From the NCBI GenBank assembly GCA_001574975.1, contig KQ965744.1, forward strand, positions 1-64,000: a stretch of 64,000 nt of DNA, given 5' to 3'. This document shows, piece by piece, positions 45,601-57,200 of this stretch. Within the stretch, counting starts at the first letter, position 1. The number at the start of each line of letters is the position of its first letter. The notes beneath the pieces were generated by a model, which worked only from the letters and a program-made list of their open reading frames with translations, did not search any database and was not told the DNA's origin. Made by a program: the position numbers and the translations under genes. Source of the DNA: Gonapodya prolifera JEL478 (lineage: Eukaryota > Monoblepharomycota > Monoblepharidomycetes > Monoblepharidales > Gonapodyaceae).

Positions 45601-47274
45601 CTTCAGCTTTCTCTTCTTCCACTCAGCAAACCGCCTCGCTTCATCGTCCTCGTCCGGCTTCTCGCCATCCCCTCCTGCACCCGCGGACGCGTCCGAATCG
45701 TCCCCGCTCGCCCGGCGGGAACGCCGTCCTCCAGAAACAATTGCATCCATGAGCATAGTGACGCGGCGTTCCAGCCGCGAGAGCCGGTCCACAGGAGGCT
45801 GCGAGCCACGAGGCGGGCGCATCTGTGTTTGAGGCGAAGCTGGGCGTGAAGGTCCCCTTCCTGCCGGGTCGAGAGCATCCAAGAGGCCGGCGAGACGCCG
45901 TTCCAATACGACAATGCGGTCCAGAGGTGGTTGGGCAGTCGGTCCCAATGTTGAGCGCGGCGCGCGAAGTCCAGGGGGGGAGTGGTGACCTGCAGCACGG
46001 TCAGCAAGAGTGTTGCTAAGCTCCGCGAGCTGATGCTCCAGAGAGGCAAGTCGGGGATCAGGAGGGTTATCGGGGGCTGGCATTGGAAATGGTGGTGGTG
46101 GTGGATTCGAAGGCGGGTTCGGAGGAAGAAAGGACGGGTTGCCTGGCCACCCAGGAGGTGCGTTTTGTGTGGTGGGATGAGGAGTTCGACGGGGGAAAGT
46201 GTGATGCTGGGACATGTATGATCGAGGAGCTTCTTGGACTGGAGCGGCGTAGGAGCGCTCGTTTCCAAGCATTGGAGAGTATAGCGGAGCATGTTGGGGG
46301 AGGTAGGAAGATCTGCGCGGCACTTGATGTCAGTATTAACATAAGAGGGGCCGCTTGGAGCGCCAAGGACGTACAGAGGTTCCGGCCCAAATCCACGTGA
46401 CTGCTCTCTCGTCGTCTTCCTGCCCAGCATACGCTCGCCTTCTTCGAGCTCCTGTAGGATCTTCTCGTAACTGTCCACCTCTCCACCATCCCAAGCGCCC
46501 CGTTCACCAGGGGGTCTCGCATAAACGGGGCTGAGGCGATTCAAGTCGGCTTCTTCGAGCCTTCGTCCAGACTCGTCCGCGCCATCCAGAGACCGGAGCT
46601 GGGGAAGCAAGCGAAAGACAATCCGGCGGAAGGATGGTACAAGTGTCACGGCGGAGGGACGTGGCGCGTGCTGGCGAGAACTGGAATAGTTTTGGAGAGC
46701 ACCCGAGGCAAAGGACAAGTCCCTGAGTTTCTGTGTACATAAATGATTGAGCGGGTCTCTTGAATGATAACAAGGAACATAATGCGGGGACACTCACCGT
46801 TAGGCCAGCAAGGTAGGCAAGTTCCTCCTCGTCCTGCACGGGATTGCATCTCAGGTCCAGCTTCTCGAGTGTGTAAGCGTTCCCGTGGAGCGCCACTAGT
46901 CCATCGAGCAAGGTGATTTTGTTGAACTGCAACTCCAGCCACCGAAGCCGGGCAAGCTGTCCCAGGTCCTCTATTCTGCGGATCCGGTTACTCGCCAAAT
47001 TGAGCCTGACCAGGCTGCGCAGCTCTCCGACGCCTTTCATGGATTCGAGGCGATTGGAGGAAAGGTCCAGGTGGGTGAGATGGCCCGAAAACGGGGCCAG
47101 TGGCGCAGCATCGATCACGCGTATCGCGTTTCCGTGCAGAGTCAGCCGCGTGAAGGGGCGACTGCTCTTGTGGGCCGGGTGTGCCGAAAGAGGAGCGGCA
47201 AGTGTAACGGCGTCCGCGATGGATGCGATGCCCGCGTCGCATAGGCTCACGTGCGAGGAAGATGAGAGCGCCAT
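42635..47274 (-). CDS. LRRCC1/VFL1-like centriolar LRR coiled-coil protein
   Basis: Fifteen exons join in phase to about 1258 residues: 47274-46798, 46730-46375, 46312-45488, 45429-44841, 44784-44674, 44617-44493, 44433-44070, 44013-43840, 43771-43670, 43589-43512, 43448-43344, 43276-43130, 43071-42958, 42903-42805 and 42745-42635. Residues about 20-175 are leucine-rich repeats of the SDS22 type (LTHLDLSSNRLESMKGVGEL, LVRLNLASNRIRRIEDL), with HGNAYTLEKLDLRCNPV and a cap LLPQLRSLDG as in LRRCC1. Residues about 290-620 are Pro-rich and disordered; from about 625 to the end is near-continuous coiled coil. LRRCC1 (human) and VFL1 (Chlamydomonas) sit at centrioles/basal bodies and set their asymmetry. 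Some short 3' exons depend on weak acceptors (for example GAGCAAAG-type ends). Confidence 0.82.
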
Positions 47275-47689
47275 TCGCCGCGTGCCAATCGGATTGAAAT
47301 GGAGGATAGGTCTCCGAGATAACAAAGATTCGTGGAATGTTGGAGGTGCGATTGCAGCTGCCGCTGTTTCTTTCGTGGGCCGCGCAATTCAGTCGCAGAG
47401 TTCACGAAGCATCGGGTGCAGCGCGGCAAGAGTGGTCAGGTGACTCCATCAAGTGTAAGTGGGTGGGTGACAGGGGCAGGAGGTGGCCAAAGGAATATGC
47501 ACGGGGCACGGCGCTAAACAGATTCAAGCGGAGGAAGAGCGAAAGAACTCGGGCAGGTAACAAGAATTTAAACAATTCATTGGTGTATACTAGAGATGCT
47601 ACGATACATTGTGGTCTCTCAACAGATGAGGTCACCCCCAGGACAATGTACGGCCACCAAGGTATCACAGAGAGCTTAATTCCGTCCCG

Positions 47690-48110
47690 GAATCGCGTTC
47701 CCGATTGTGAATCTGTAGCCCAAGCATTGAGTGCAGTACATCATCTCTAACCCCATCATTACGTTTCCATCAGGCAAAAAGGCTGTGTCAAACAAATCAG
47801 TAAGTAGAAATCGTAAAAATCGAGTCGTGGCACTGTTGAGCCTTTCAGGGGCATTCATATGCACTTCCAAAGGTTTGAGACGTACCAGTTCGAGCACATG
47901 GTTGGGGATTGTAGTGAGATCGGTTATCAAACACCAATTCAGCCTTAGCGCTTCCAGATTGGGGCAAAATCTCACGACGTGCCCAACGAAAAAAATCATG
48001 GGAGCAGTCAGATCCGGACGTGTTCAGAGCTTTGAGCTGCATGTGAGAACAACCTTGGAGAATCGGAAGAACGCCTTGCTGGAACGGAAGTCCGAATGCA
48101 TCAAACGTTA
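47690..48110 (-). pseudogene. LRR-type protein fragment
   Basis: The minus strand reads FGLPFQQGVLPILQGCSHMQ (from about 48100) and, after a frame change, FCPNLEALRLNWCLITDL and LRFLLTDLFDTAFLPDGN. The pattern of a helix ending GCSH and a CPNLEALRLNW repeat is typical of F-box/LRR proteins. There is no start, the frame shifts at about 48010, and the piece is squeezed between the divergent starts of the LRRCC1-like and PARG-like genes. A remnant is most likely. An intron at the frame change cannot be excluded. Confidence 0.35.
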
Positions 48111-48143
48111 GATCTTGTGACTGGGAGGGAGTAAATGCAGGGC

Positions 48144-48188
48144 GGGGGGGGGGGGGGGGGGGGGGGGGGGAGGGGGGGGGGGGGGGGG
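48144..48188. repeat. Poly-G tract (45 nt, one A)
   Basis: 27 G, one A, 17 G on the plus strand, located 64 nt upstream of the PARG-like start codon and immediately followed by TAAGTC, so that the last Gs create a GGTAAGT splice-donor-like site. The run could form G-quadruplexes; its length may be mis-assembled. Confidence 0.9.
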
Positions 48189-48252
48189 TAAGTCAAGGCC
48201 ACAGTGAAAGGGGCACTCACAGCACAACAGCGGACAGTGAAGACATCGCCCA

Positions 48253-49731
48253 ATGCCTTCACCAGTGTATCTTCTGCCCACGCACCCTTCGTTTTTCTCA
48301 GACGATCCGCTTGGCGTTGTTGCAGCCGGGGAGGGGATCGAATCGTCTGATGGTTCGCATTCCGCAGCAGCGGTGCTCCAATCGCTGCTGCGGGCAGCCA
48401 TGAGCAACCTGGCGACGGGAAACGCAGATCCGGCTCTCGTGTGGCCCGTTCTCGTCGAGGAAATCGCCTGGTCGCTCCATCGTGATGGCAACGTGGACAC
48501 ATCGTTCCTGCGGCGAGTGCTTGGGTATGAGACATTCTTCACCAACAGAAGGTCCGGCGCGGCTGGAACGGAAAACGATCACGATGACTCTCCACTTAAA
48601 TCAGCCGTCCTCTGCATCCTGCATGCCGCATGCGACCTCCCAACAGTCTTCCCTTTACACTCGGTACCTTTCTTGTCACATGAAACAACATTGGTCACTT
48701 TCACTCCTCGACAAGTCGACGCTCTGCTCGCGCACATGGCACTTTGCGCTCTACATTCTTCCCCCGCGGGCGGAGATTGGGGAAGACCTGGTTTCGTGTC
48801 GTGGTACAGTGGCTCAAATGCATCGAAACACACGGAGGCTGTGACGCGGTACATTGAGATCCTCGCATCTTTATTTGCGAGGGGAGGATATTCACGGATC
48901 CTTGGCGTCCCTGCAGACCAACCATGGCTGACCTTTGCTCTGAGCACATGCTCTGACAACGATCCCAGCCCTTCGGATCTTCATCATTCAATATGCCCCT
49001 TGTTTTCCATCTCCACCGTCCCCTTCGAATCCCACCCATCCTCTTCCACCACCCAACTGCCGCCATTCATGCTCATTCCTTCACACCGCAACCCAGGCCC
49101 GGGCCCCTCCGCCACGACTGAAGAGCTTATACTCGCCTCGTCCCCCGCGCTCTGCCTCATCTCCCTTGTGTGTCCTTCCATACCCTCCCACAGCGCCGTC
49201 GTGACAAGTTCCGTACCCGTCGAGGCCGCTTGGTCGGGTTACGGCCGCACAGCGCGCGTCACGCAGTTCCCCCTTCTCGGCATCTCGCGGCGCTTTGTCG
49301 CCGCCGACGCGCTCGAGCTTGACGCGGAGTTTGTTGGACTGGACGTAGGAATACCCGACTTGCACCACGACTTCCTCCGTAGGGAGCTCTCCAAGCTACG
49401 CGCTGCTTTCAATGGAGCGCAACAGCTCCACCTCTCAGCTTCACACGATGCACCTCCAGTGATAGAGACGCCACCCTGGGGATGCGGCGCCTTTGGTGGA
49501 AACATCCTTGTCAAAGCCGCGCTCTTGGCTGTGGCGGCGGGAATGGAAGATGTCCAGCTCCGCCTGTTCATGGTGGAGGGACGCGAAGGTGTGGCCCAGG
49601 TCTCGGCATTGGAGGGGAGACGTGTTGGGGAATTATGGGGTTCGTTGGTCGTGGAGAGACGGGAGCGGTGTAGGAATATGCAGGAGCTTGCGGACTTTAT
49701 GAACCAATTTTGGGGTATGCTACAGAATTGA
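48253..49731 (+). CDS. Poly(ADP-ribose) glycohydrolase-like protein
   Basis: Single exon, 492 residues. The C-terminal half has PARG landmarks in order: a TTEELILASSPALCLISLV segment matching the QEE helix; SGYGRTARV, matching the Tyr-loop SGYA; RRFVAADALELD, matching VAIDAL; FLRRELSKLRAAFNGA; and ETPPWGCGAFGGN (about residue 409), matching the NWGCGAFGG active-site loop, followed by ELADFMNQFW. The GGG of the signature GGG-x(6-8)-QEE is replaced by GPGP-x-ATTEE: the two acidic residues remain but the glycines and Gln do not. PARG removes poly(ADP-ribose) chains in DNA repair. Catalysis is therefore probable but uncertain. The long N-terminal part corresponds to the PARG helical domain. Start: first ATG of the frame; a short upstream exon is possible. 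Confidence 0.8.
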   Translation: MPSPVYLLPTHPSFFSDDPLGVVAAGEGIESSDGSHSAAAVLQSLLRAAMSNLATGNADPALVWPVLVEEIAWSLHRDGNVDTSFLRRVLGYETFFTNRRSGAAGTENDHDDSPLKSAVLCILHAACDLPTVFPLHSVPFLSHETTLVTFTPRQVDALLAHMALCALHSSPAGGDWGRPGFVSWYSGSNASKHTEAVTRYIEILASLFARGGYSRILGVPADQPWLTFALSTCSDNDPSPSDLHHSICPLFSISTVPFESHPSSSTTQLPPFMLIPSHRNPGPGPSATTEELILASSPALCLISLVCPSIPSHSAVVTSSVPVEAAWSGYGRTARVTQFPLLGISRRFVAADALELDAEFVGLDVGIPDLHHDFLRRELSKLRAAFNGAQQLHLSASHDAPPVIETPPWGCGAFGGNILVKAALLAVAAGMEDVQLRLFMVEGREGVAQVSALEGRRVGELWGSLVVERRERCRNMQELADFMNQFWGMLQN

Positions 49732-49872
49732 CAAGTCGTCATGATGAGGAAGGAAAGACATGACGGAGATTGATTATTGATAACGTCAATACATTACAAT
49801 CCACACACGAAATACAAAAAGTCGACAAGTCGGGGGAATCCTCAGGGAAATCCATTACAGCGTAAGAAACTG

Positions 49873-51276
49873 TCAAACATCTCCGCTTCGTTGATGGTTG
49901 GAAGAAGCACTTTGGCCCTCAATCACATTATCATCGTCCAAAACAAAAACTTCATCAGCATCACTGATTGCCACTTTAGCAGATCTTTTTGGGCGCTCAG
50001 GTTGCTCCTGGTCTGTCTCGAAGGCCATTAGTTGGGCACGACCACTATCACCTTCCACACGCGCTGACGTCAGTCTGGGCGATAGAGCTCGCACCTCTTC
50101 AGCGAGATCAGCGCGCCCTCGCCGCTCCAGCTTCCTCGCAACCAGCATGAGTGTGGAAGCGTCCCATGGCGGGTCTCGATGAATGAGGAATGTTCCTTCC
50201 CCGCCTTGCTCAGGGTTTGACGGCCACGCCCACTCATTTTCAGCAAGCTTTGTCAAAATGCTGTTGGCAGCACGATTTCGGGCGTTCTCAACCGCAAATT
50301 TTAGCAACGGCGCCGTGCGAGTTGCCCAGGACGTCCCGAATGCAAAGCTTGACTGGAAGCGCGCCACCACCCAGGAGAACTGCTCCTCATCAATTGGGTT
50401 GCGAGTAAAGGCATTCTCAACCACATTTTGGTCGATAGCGCCGGGTTTGAGAACCAGTGACACCAAAGACGATGTTTTGGTGAGATCGCGATGAAACGCA
50501 ATTGCAGAGGCAAGGCGGGACGGTTCAAGAGGAGGAGCAATGATTGAGTCGAAATGAGACTGCGCTAAGTGCGCAGCGGGAGAGAAGTCAAGTTCGAGAG
50601 AGATGGAATGAAGGACCTGGGCGAACGTCTCGTCTGTCCGGATCTTCTCCGAAAGGCAAGATTGCCAGAGTCGTTGCAACTGTTGCGCTGGATCTACTGA
50701 TGGACCATTCTCACTCCCGCGTGCAATCAGGGCTGATCTTGCACTCGCCACGAATTCATTCGCTGCTCGTCGCCTTTCCCCATTAGCAAAGGCATTGAAT
50801 TCCAACGTGACTTTTTCGTATCCATCAACGTCTTTAAGAGGACATTCCTCGAAAAAGCGGTTGACTTCACTCTGCGCCTTTCCGTCAATGTATTCGCCGT
50901 CAACCATGTTTGCAATGGTGAACTCGTTCCCTAGTTGTTCAACGCCCCCCGTCCGCATCCTCTCCCGGCTTTTTTGTAGAACCCGAGACGCAAGTTTGAG
51001 GCAGAGCTCCTTAGCTCGGACAGTATACCGCGGTGAGAGGAGTGCAGGTTTCATCGTTTCCAAGGTGCTAGTTCCGAATTGGTTTGCGATCCTTTGAGCA
51101 GTTCGCCGTGCGCCGATGGAGAGCTCCACATCGTTTGGAATGATGTCATTCAAGGTGGGTCTCTGCAAGCGAACAATTTCCTGTGACATGCGGGTGTTCG
51201 TGTGGATGGTCGGTGTTCGGCTGGACAAGGGATGGCTCACGAAAGTCATGTTTGTGCCTAATAAAGATGTATACAC
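49873..51276 (-). CDS. Unrecognised 467-residue protein with SIM-like C-terminus
   Basis: Single long open frame. Alternative start at about 51189 (MSQEIVRLQRPTLNDIIPND), more typical than the first ATG because the preceding about 29 residues look like translated leader. The protein is mainly alpha-helical by composition (LATRTAPLLKF, RRAANEFVASARSALIARG) with no signal peptide or membrane segment; no family was recognised. Near the end, DEVFVLDDDNVIEG fits a SUMO-interacting motif (hydrophobic core followed by acidic residues), after a Pro/Glu-rich and Lys/Arg-rich linker. The gene is convergent with the PARG-like gene and tail-to-head with the RhoGEF. Codon use and intact length argue that it is real. 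Confidence 0.75.
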   Translation of the reverse strand: MYTSLLGTNMTFVSHPLSSRTPTIHTNTRMSQEIVRLQRPTLNDIIPNDVELSIGARRTAQRIANQFGTSTLETMKPALLSPRYTVRAKELCLKLASRVLQKSRERMRTGGVEQLGNEFTIANMVDGEYIDGKAQSEVNRFFEECPLKDVDGYEKVTLEFNAFANGERRRAANEFVASARSALIARGSENGPSVDPAQQLQRLWQSCLSEKIRTDETFAQVLHSISLELDFSPAAHLAQSHFDSIIAPPLEPSRLASAIAFHRDLTKTSSLVSLVLKPGAIDQNVVENAFTRNPIDEEQFSWVVARFQSSFAFGTSWATRTAPLLKFAVENARNRAANSILTKLAENEWAWPSNPEQGGEGTFLIHRDPPWDASTLMLVARKLERRGRADLAEEVRALSPRLTSARVEGDSGRAQLMAFETDQEQPERPKRSAKVAISDADEVFVLDDDNVIEGQSASSNHQRSGDV

Positions 51277-51285
51277 CCGTGGATA

Positions 51286-54200
51286 CTAGTTTCGCAATGC
51301 TACTGATAAAGAAATTTGTTCGGAGGACCCTCGCTCTGAGTCGAGGAGTTTGTCAATGTCGGTACCCGAAGCTTGCTTCCCACCGACTTTCCCATCCTTG
51401 GACTTTTGCAAGCCAACGTCTGAGACAACGCCCGCTTCCATCCCGTTCCCTTCAGGAGGTGCTTTAGCTCCGTCCTTCTGCCGGTCGTTTCGTCGTCCTT
51501 TCCCACTCAGCGCGTCAAACGACCCAAACAAGTTGCGCTTCATCCAAGCGCCGCCTGCAGTTTTAGGAGGGAGAGGGTCCTGCAGGGATTGAGGTCGACT
51601 AGAGCGATCGACGAGGGGTGGCGGAGCCTGTCCGACCGGGTTTGGGCCATCCTTAGTCTTTGGAAGTCGTGATATGCTGCCGATCCAACCTTTCTTCTCC
51701 GAGCCATCATTTCTCTCAGAGATTTGCGCTGGGGAGTCGCCAGTGCCATCAAGAGAAGCATTGTCCGTACCTTCACCAAAAAACGAACGGAGCCCAGATC
51801 CCATCGAGCTTGTCCTTTTAAGAGCAGCCTTCTTGAGCTCAGCTTCAATAGAGCTATCGCTGTCGTGAGTCGCAGCTGCCGCTGTCACAACGCGACGCCT
51901 TCGATCAAGCACCACACGATTGTCTGTGGTTTCACCATCCTGTACGGATGGCGTCTGAGAAGTGACCTCTGACGTCACTGGGGCTCCACTTCCAAAGAGG
52001 AACATGTTCGGTTTTCGCCGCCAGCTCTGTGTACGGGCTCTCAGCGAACCAATCTCTTGAGTAAAAGGGGGCCCTTCCTCCGGCAGGGTACCTCCGCCGT
52101 TGTCCTGATAGTTCTCATTTTTTAGTGAACCTGGTGAAGTCATGGTGCTTGCCCCTCTTCTATGAAGTGATCCACCTTCCTGCGTATCATCCGATCTTAG
52201 ACTGCGACCTCGCTCCCTTTCGCACGAACGTGGCACTCGCGACCCCATGTCAAGCAAGTGAAACACTGAGCAGAAATTGCTACGAACAGTTTCGGTCTGC
52301 TGCAACCACGAGTTCTTGTCGTAGGCTGTCATTGCTTGGAGAGAATGGATCTCCTGTTGAAGGTGAATGACCTGGAAGGTGTTCTTGACGTCTTGAAGCA
52401 ATGATACAAAAACTCTTAACAAAAGAAAGAAAGATATCTGAAGCTCAGGGGAGTGAAACTCACCGTCAGCATCTTGCTTGTCCAAAAAGACGACAGCTTC
52501 CATGGGTATCTGTGCCACGGATTTTCCACTCCTCGTCTCAGTACCGAATACTATATCAGAACACTCACCGGAGGCTTTAACAACACAAACTGCTCCCGTT
52601 TCATTCGAGTGATGAGAATCATATCCGTGAAGACGAGCATGTTCACATCAACTGGGTGGGAGGTCCTTCGAAAGTAAGTGAAGTTCTTTTCTGACAGCAG
52701 CTCGCGACGACCATTGGCAAGATTGAAACGCTATTAAAAGGAGTCTCTTCTAGTTTTTCGTTGCAATCGGACACCAAAGCTTCTTACATCAACGACCCCA
52801 TTGAACTCGAGCGTTTCGTTGATGTTTTTTATGCGATAATCCGATTCTTTTCGACGGACCTGCTCATTGACTTCTGTGATTTTCGTTTCGAGGTTTCGTA
52901 TCAGAAGATTGAGAGACTGTGTGACGTGAGCACATTCTGGACGGCGGGAAACAGTCCCTGCCAGGCGTTTGAGCAGCAACGGAAGTCGAGTAAGACGATG
53001 CATCGGCCTGAAAATTGAATTGAGCAGGTTATGGTCAAATTCGCAGAAAATCGAATGTTTACGGACATGATGAGGAGATCCTCAAGTTTATATTTCCCAA
53101 GTTTGGGGTTCGCCTGGCAATCCTCCAACAGTTTCCGCGTTGCAGTGTCAGAGTTCATTATTGACGTGAACACTCGTTTTCCATTACTTTGATTGCTACA
53201 GTAAGGAACGTAAACGTCGAAATCTTGAACCTTAGCATATGTGTATGTCAGGTCGTGTATGTTGCTCGATGAGTAGCCTATTCTGTGGCTCACCTTTGTT
53301 TCAAACATCCGGATAAACACATTGATTGGGGGTACGCCTTCATCGGTTTTCACGTCGAGAAGACTCTTGAGGATACTATCGTGAAAGTGGAGAATCTGCT
53401 CAACATTGCTGAAAATGCCATGGATTGTTTCCTGTGAGGCTGAACTAGAATCTCTCAGGGGTTCAACGAAAGCCTATCGATGGGCGGCATATGATGGCTA
53501 TCTCGCAGTAGCGACAGGGTAACCACTCACATCAACAATCAGCTTCAGGTTTTCGACATAGCTAGATTCTGTCTCAAGAATTTCCGCGAGGACCTCACGC
53601 TGTTTGCGTTGTTGTTTGAAGTCTTCCGCATTCCTATTGTAAAGTACGCCTCTCGCTATCGTTCAGTCTGCCCAAAAAACGACAAAGACTCACTGTGAAT
53701 TCTTCTTTAAGTCGACCTCTTGCTTAAGAGGCAACGATTGGCCAGATTGACTCTCTTGTTTCGAATGCTTCTTTCGTTTTTTCAATTGCAATACAGATGA
53801 CTTGAGATCCACGTTCATTATCAACGGTTTGTCGTCAGGCTTGAACTCAATATCTAAAAAACGAGGGAAAACGTTTTACGGTCCCTTTGCATCCAAACAT
53901 TGAAGAGAAGTCGATCGTACCATCTTTCTCGCCCTTGAAAACGAGCACATAGTTTTCCGCCGGGCCAGGTAATACCAACTTCTCTATTGCAAGCTCGACA
54001 ATTTTTGAGGCACTCATGTTTTGACCGAGAAACATTGACTTGGTGCTGGATTCTCCGTTCTCGATGTACACCACTTTGAGGACTTCAGAAGACTCGAGAT
54101 CAAGGTGAGTTGTTGCGTCGCTTGCAGCGTCCGGGGATTCCTATATGGAGGGATTTACGTTCCTTCCTGATCATCCCACGTCAGAGCTAACTTACCGGAG

Positions 54201-57200
54201 CCTCGGCTTCGGGTTCCTCTGCAATGGTTTGACTCATGCCAGTCACTCGATTAAGGCGTGTCATTGATCCTGCGAGACCGGGTGCGAGACCCTGATGGAC
54301 GTGGCTACTATCATTTGGTGGCGCTTCTTGTAGTTTCACATCCTGTACAGCGCTTTGAATCGCAGAGAGCATGAGCTTGTACTTCTGCATTTCTTGTTTG
54401 AGCACTTGTAGCTTCTTGTCCGAATTGCGCAGTTGGCCCTCAAGCTCTTCTACTTCAGCCGATTTCTTTCTCTTGTGACCGCCATTCGAAAGAGGATAGC
54501 CACCATTTCGAGCTTTGAGCATACGCTCAACGCCGTCTCGTATCTTCATTTCGATATCCAGTTCTCGCTGAATCGCTTCCACTTTCTGCTGAATCTTGCC
54601 GATCCTTTCAGACTGTCCGCTCTATTAGATAAACGGGGTTCATCAGAACTGCAGTGAAGAGGGAAAGCAACGACCCAATCCATGCCAAAACACACCTCTA
54701 TGTTTTCCACCTTCATGGGGACAGTTGTACGCTTACAGACGACACCCACGTATTGTCGACAAAATCGGTGACAAACATATCCACATGCTGTAGAAAAAGG
54801 AAGAGTTCCTATAGATGTCTCCAGCATTAGTTTGAATGGCGCGACTTACTTTCACATCGATATGGTGTGACTCCATCTTCGTTCTTCGCTCGACCCGTTA
54901 AAGATGCTGCAGAACCCGTTGCGCTACCTGCTTTACCTTCAATTCCGGTAGGAAACTTTTTGAAACCTTGATAGCACGATTCACAAAATCGATCCATATC
55001 TTCTGTGTCGCGTACGAATGTGTGTTGTGCTGCCTCGTTCGCGGAAACGGCGGGAACATAGCCTGGATTGTGAGCGAGATGAGGGTTCACCGGTTTGCGG
55101 GAAGTCTGTTGTCCTTGCTGTTGGTTCTGAGCTGTCACTAATGAAGGAGTAGAGAGGGCGATTGTTGTATATCCCAAAGAACCACCCTGGGACGGGGGAC
55201 TTCCGGTTGATTGATCTATTTGCCCCAACGAAGCCGTAGTTAGACCGAAAGATTGCTCCATATGACCACTATCCGGAGTACCCGCTCGGGGGTGATGGTT
55301 TTCATCCGAGTCTGGAGCAGAAGGATCCCCTTGTGAATCGACATTCACGTCCCCATTGCTGGTACTAGCGCGCCTGCCTCGATATGTGGTGGATCTGACG
55401 ACCTTCGCGACGGTTGAAGCGGCACTAGACGCGGTCGTCGAATTCAATACCATTTCAGAACCGCTGTAAACTGCAGCTGTATCGGAAGGGGTCATTCCTG
55501 TTAATGTCCGCTTGCGTGGAACACTACCTCCGGGCCCACCCATGCTTGTTAAAAGAGAGGACATGGAGGCCGTTTCGTGGATGTTCATTCCCTTGTTTCC
55601 AGTTCCAGCGGGTGAGGTGGGCTTCGAGAATCCATTTGATGAGGCTTTGTTCGCGCGAGAGGCGACAAGACGGGTTCTCTCAACACCCAGAGTTTCAAGA
55701 TGCACAAAAAGGTGATCTCTAATGTCCGAAGTATAGTATTCCGATGGCATATCGAGAAGGCGATCCACAGCTCGATCAAATTGACTATTCGATGCAAACT
55801 ATAAGAAATTGTTAACCATCATATAACAGCGCAGAGACTCACATCGTGGTCAAGAATTTGGAACCCCCTCCAAGGCAAAGCCATGTGTCAGCTGGTGCTT
55901 TTATAAGAGATCACGCTCACCACAAGACTCACGAAAATCATTCTCCATGGCCTGCCAGAAGGCGGTGTCCTCAAACCGTACTCCGGTGTCACCGTTGCCA
56001 CCCCAGACATTCTTCCTTCCGATAGACGAGAATTCGGGTTCATAATTCGTTGTGGGCACATCCGCCCCACCGTCTTTGTCCGTGGTATCCTGACCCCGCT
56101 GCGAGTTGGCGCTTCGTCCTCGTTGGAGGCCCAATATCTCCCCCAACAAAGCGAGACTGATTTCATCTCCAGAGCCATAGTAAACCGCCCTCAAGACCTT
56201 GAGCGCAACGAACGCGAGGTCCTCAAAGGTATTCGCTGTTATTGGTGGGCCATGCGACCCAGCAGGACATCCACACTCTCGCGGAGCTGTGACGTTGGAG
56301 GTGGCGGCGGATTGCGCTGAGCCCTGAGTGGACATGGGTCGTGGACTTGTGTCTCGCCCACCCCCAGGATTGCTATCTAGGGCGTGCCTGATGCTAGCAA
56401 CGCATTGTCCGACAGAGATGCCTTCAAACTCTGAGCCGGTAGACAAAAAAGGTATGGCGAGAGGACTTCGTCGCTGAAGGTAGGTTTGGAATATACGATG
56501 TGCATGCGTCTTCCGCCCCGTTGGCGTGAGTCCCGAATAACTGAGTCGGAAATCGAGAGCATCCATCCGAAAAAACTGATGTGGGTAGCTCTTAGGGTAG
56601 TTGATGGACAGATACCGTACAACTGGGTACTCACAAATAAGTTCACGAGGGGTCTCCCCCTCCATAGTAGATACATCACGAAATATAATCGCTTCACGGG
56701 GTTCCCCCAAATGCTGAAAAATCCTCTTGGATCGAAATCCTTGTTTGTTGAAGATTCGTGGGGGTCCGGTGAGAAGGACGGGTCCGAATATAACGGACTA
56801 GTTGTTGATAAGTTTGAGTTCGGGGAAGCCTTCTGCGACGAGCCAGTCGTAGAACAGGTACGAGAGGAAAGGGAAGTGGAAAGTTCTGTGGATGGACTCG
56901 TTGGAGATGACGGAACCGTTGACGAGCTGTCCGACATCCGCGACGGGGAATGAGCCACATTTGTTCGAGAGGAGCTGTTTGACGACGCAGTCAACGGTCC
57001 CGGGGTCAAGAACCCGTTCGAAATTCCAACAGCGCCGTCGTGGGTGGAAAGATATTGGGAGATAGCTCCAATCGAGAATGAGGATCGTGACCGAGCATTT
57101 ACATCGTCACAAGGAGATGGAAAAGCTTGTATCTGAGAGTTTCCTGTTCTATTCGAGAGTGTCCGTCCATTTGAATTGTCTGTGGATTCACATTCGCTAG

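Noticed and set aside
45603-46793. 396-codon minus-strand open frame as a separate gene
   Set aside because: Only its first part (46730-46375) is coding and belongs to the LRRCC1-like gene; the rest is a shifted reading through the next intron and exon.
56486-56953. 155-codon plus-strand open frame
   Set aside because: Antisense to the RhoGEF N-terminal exons, no motif and no promoter context.
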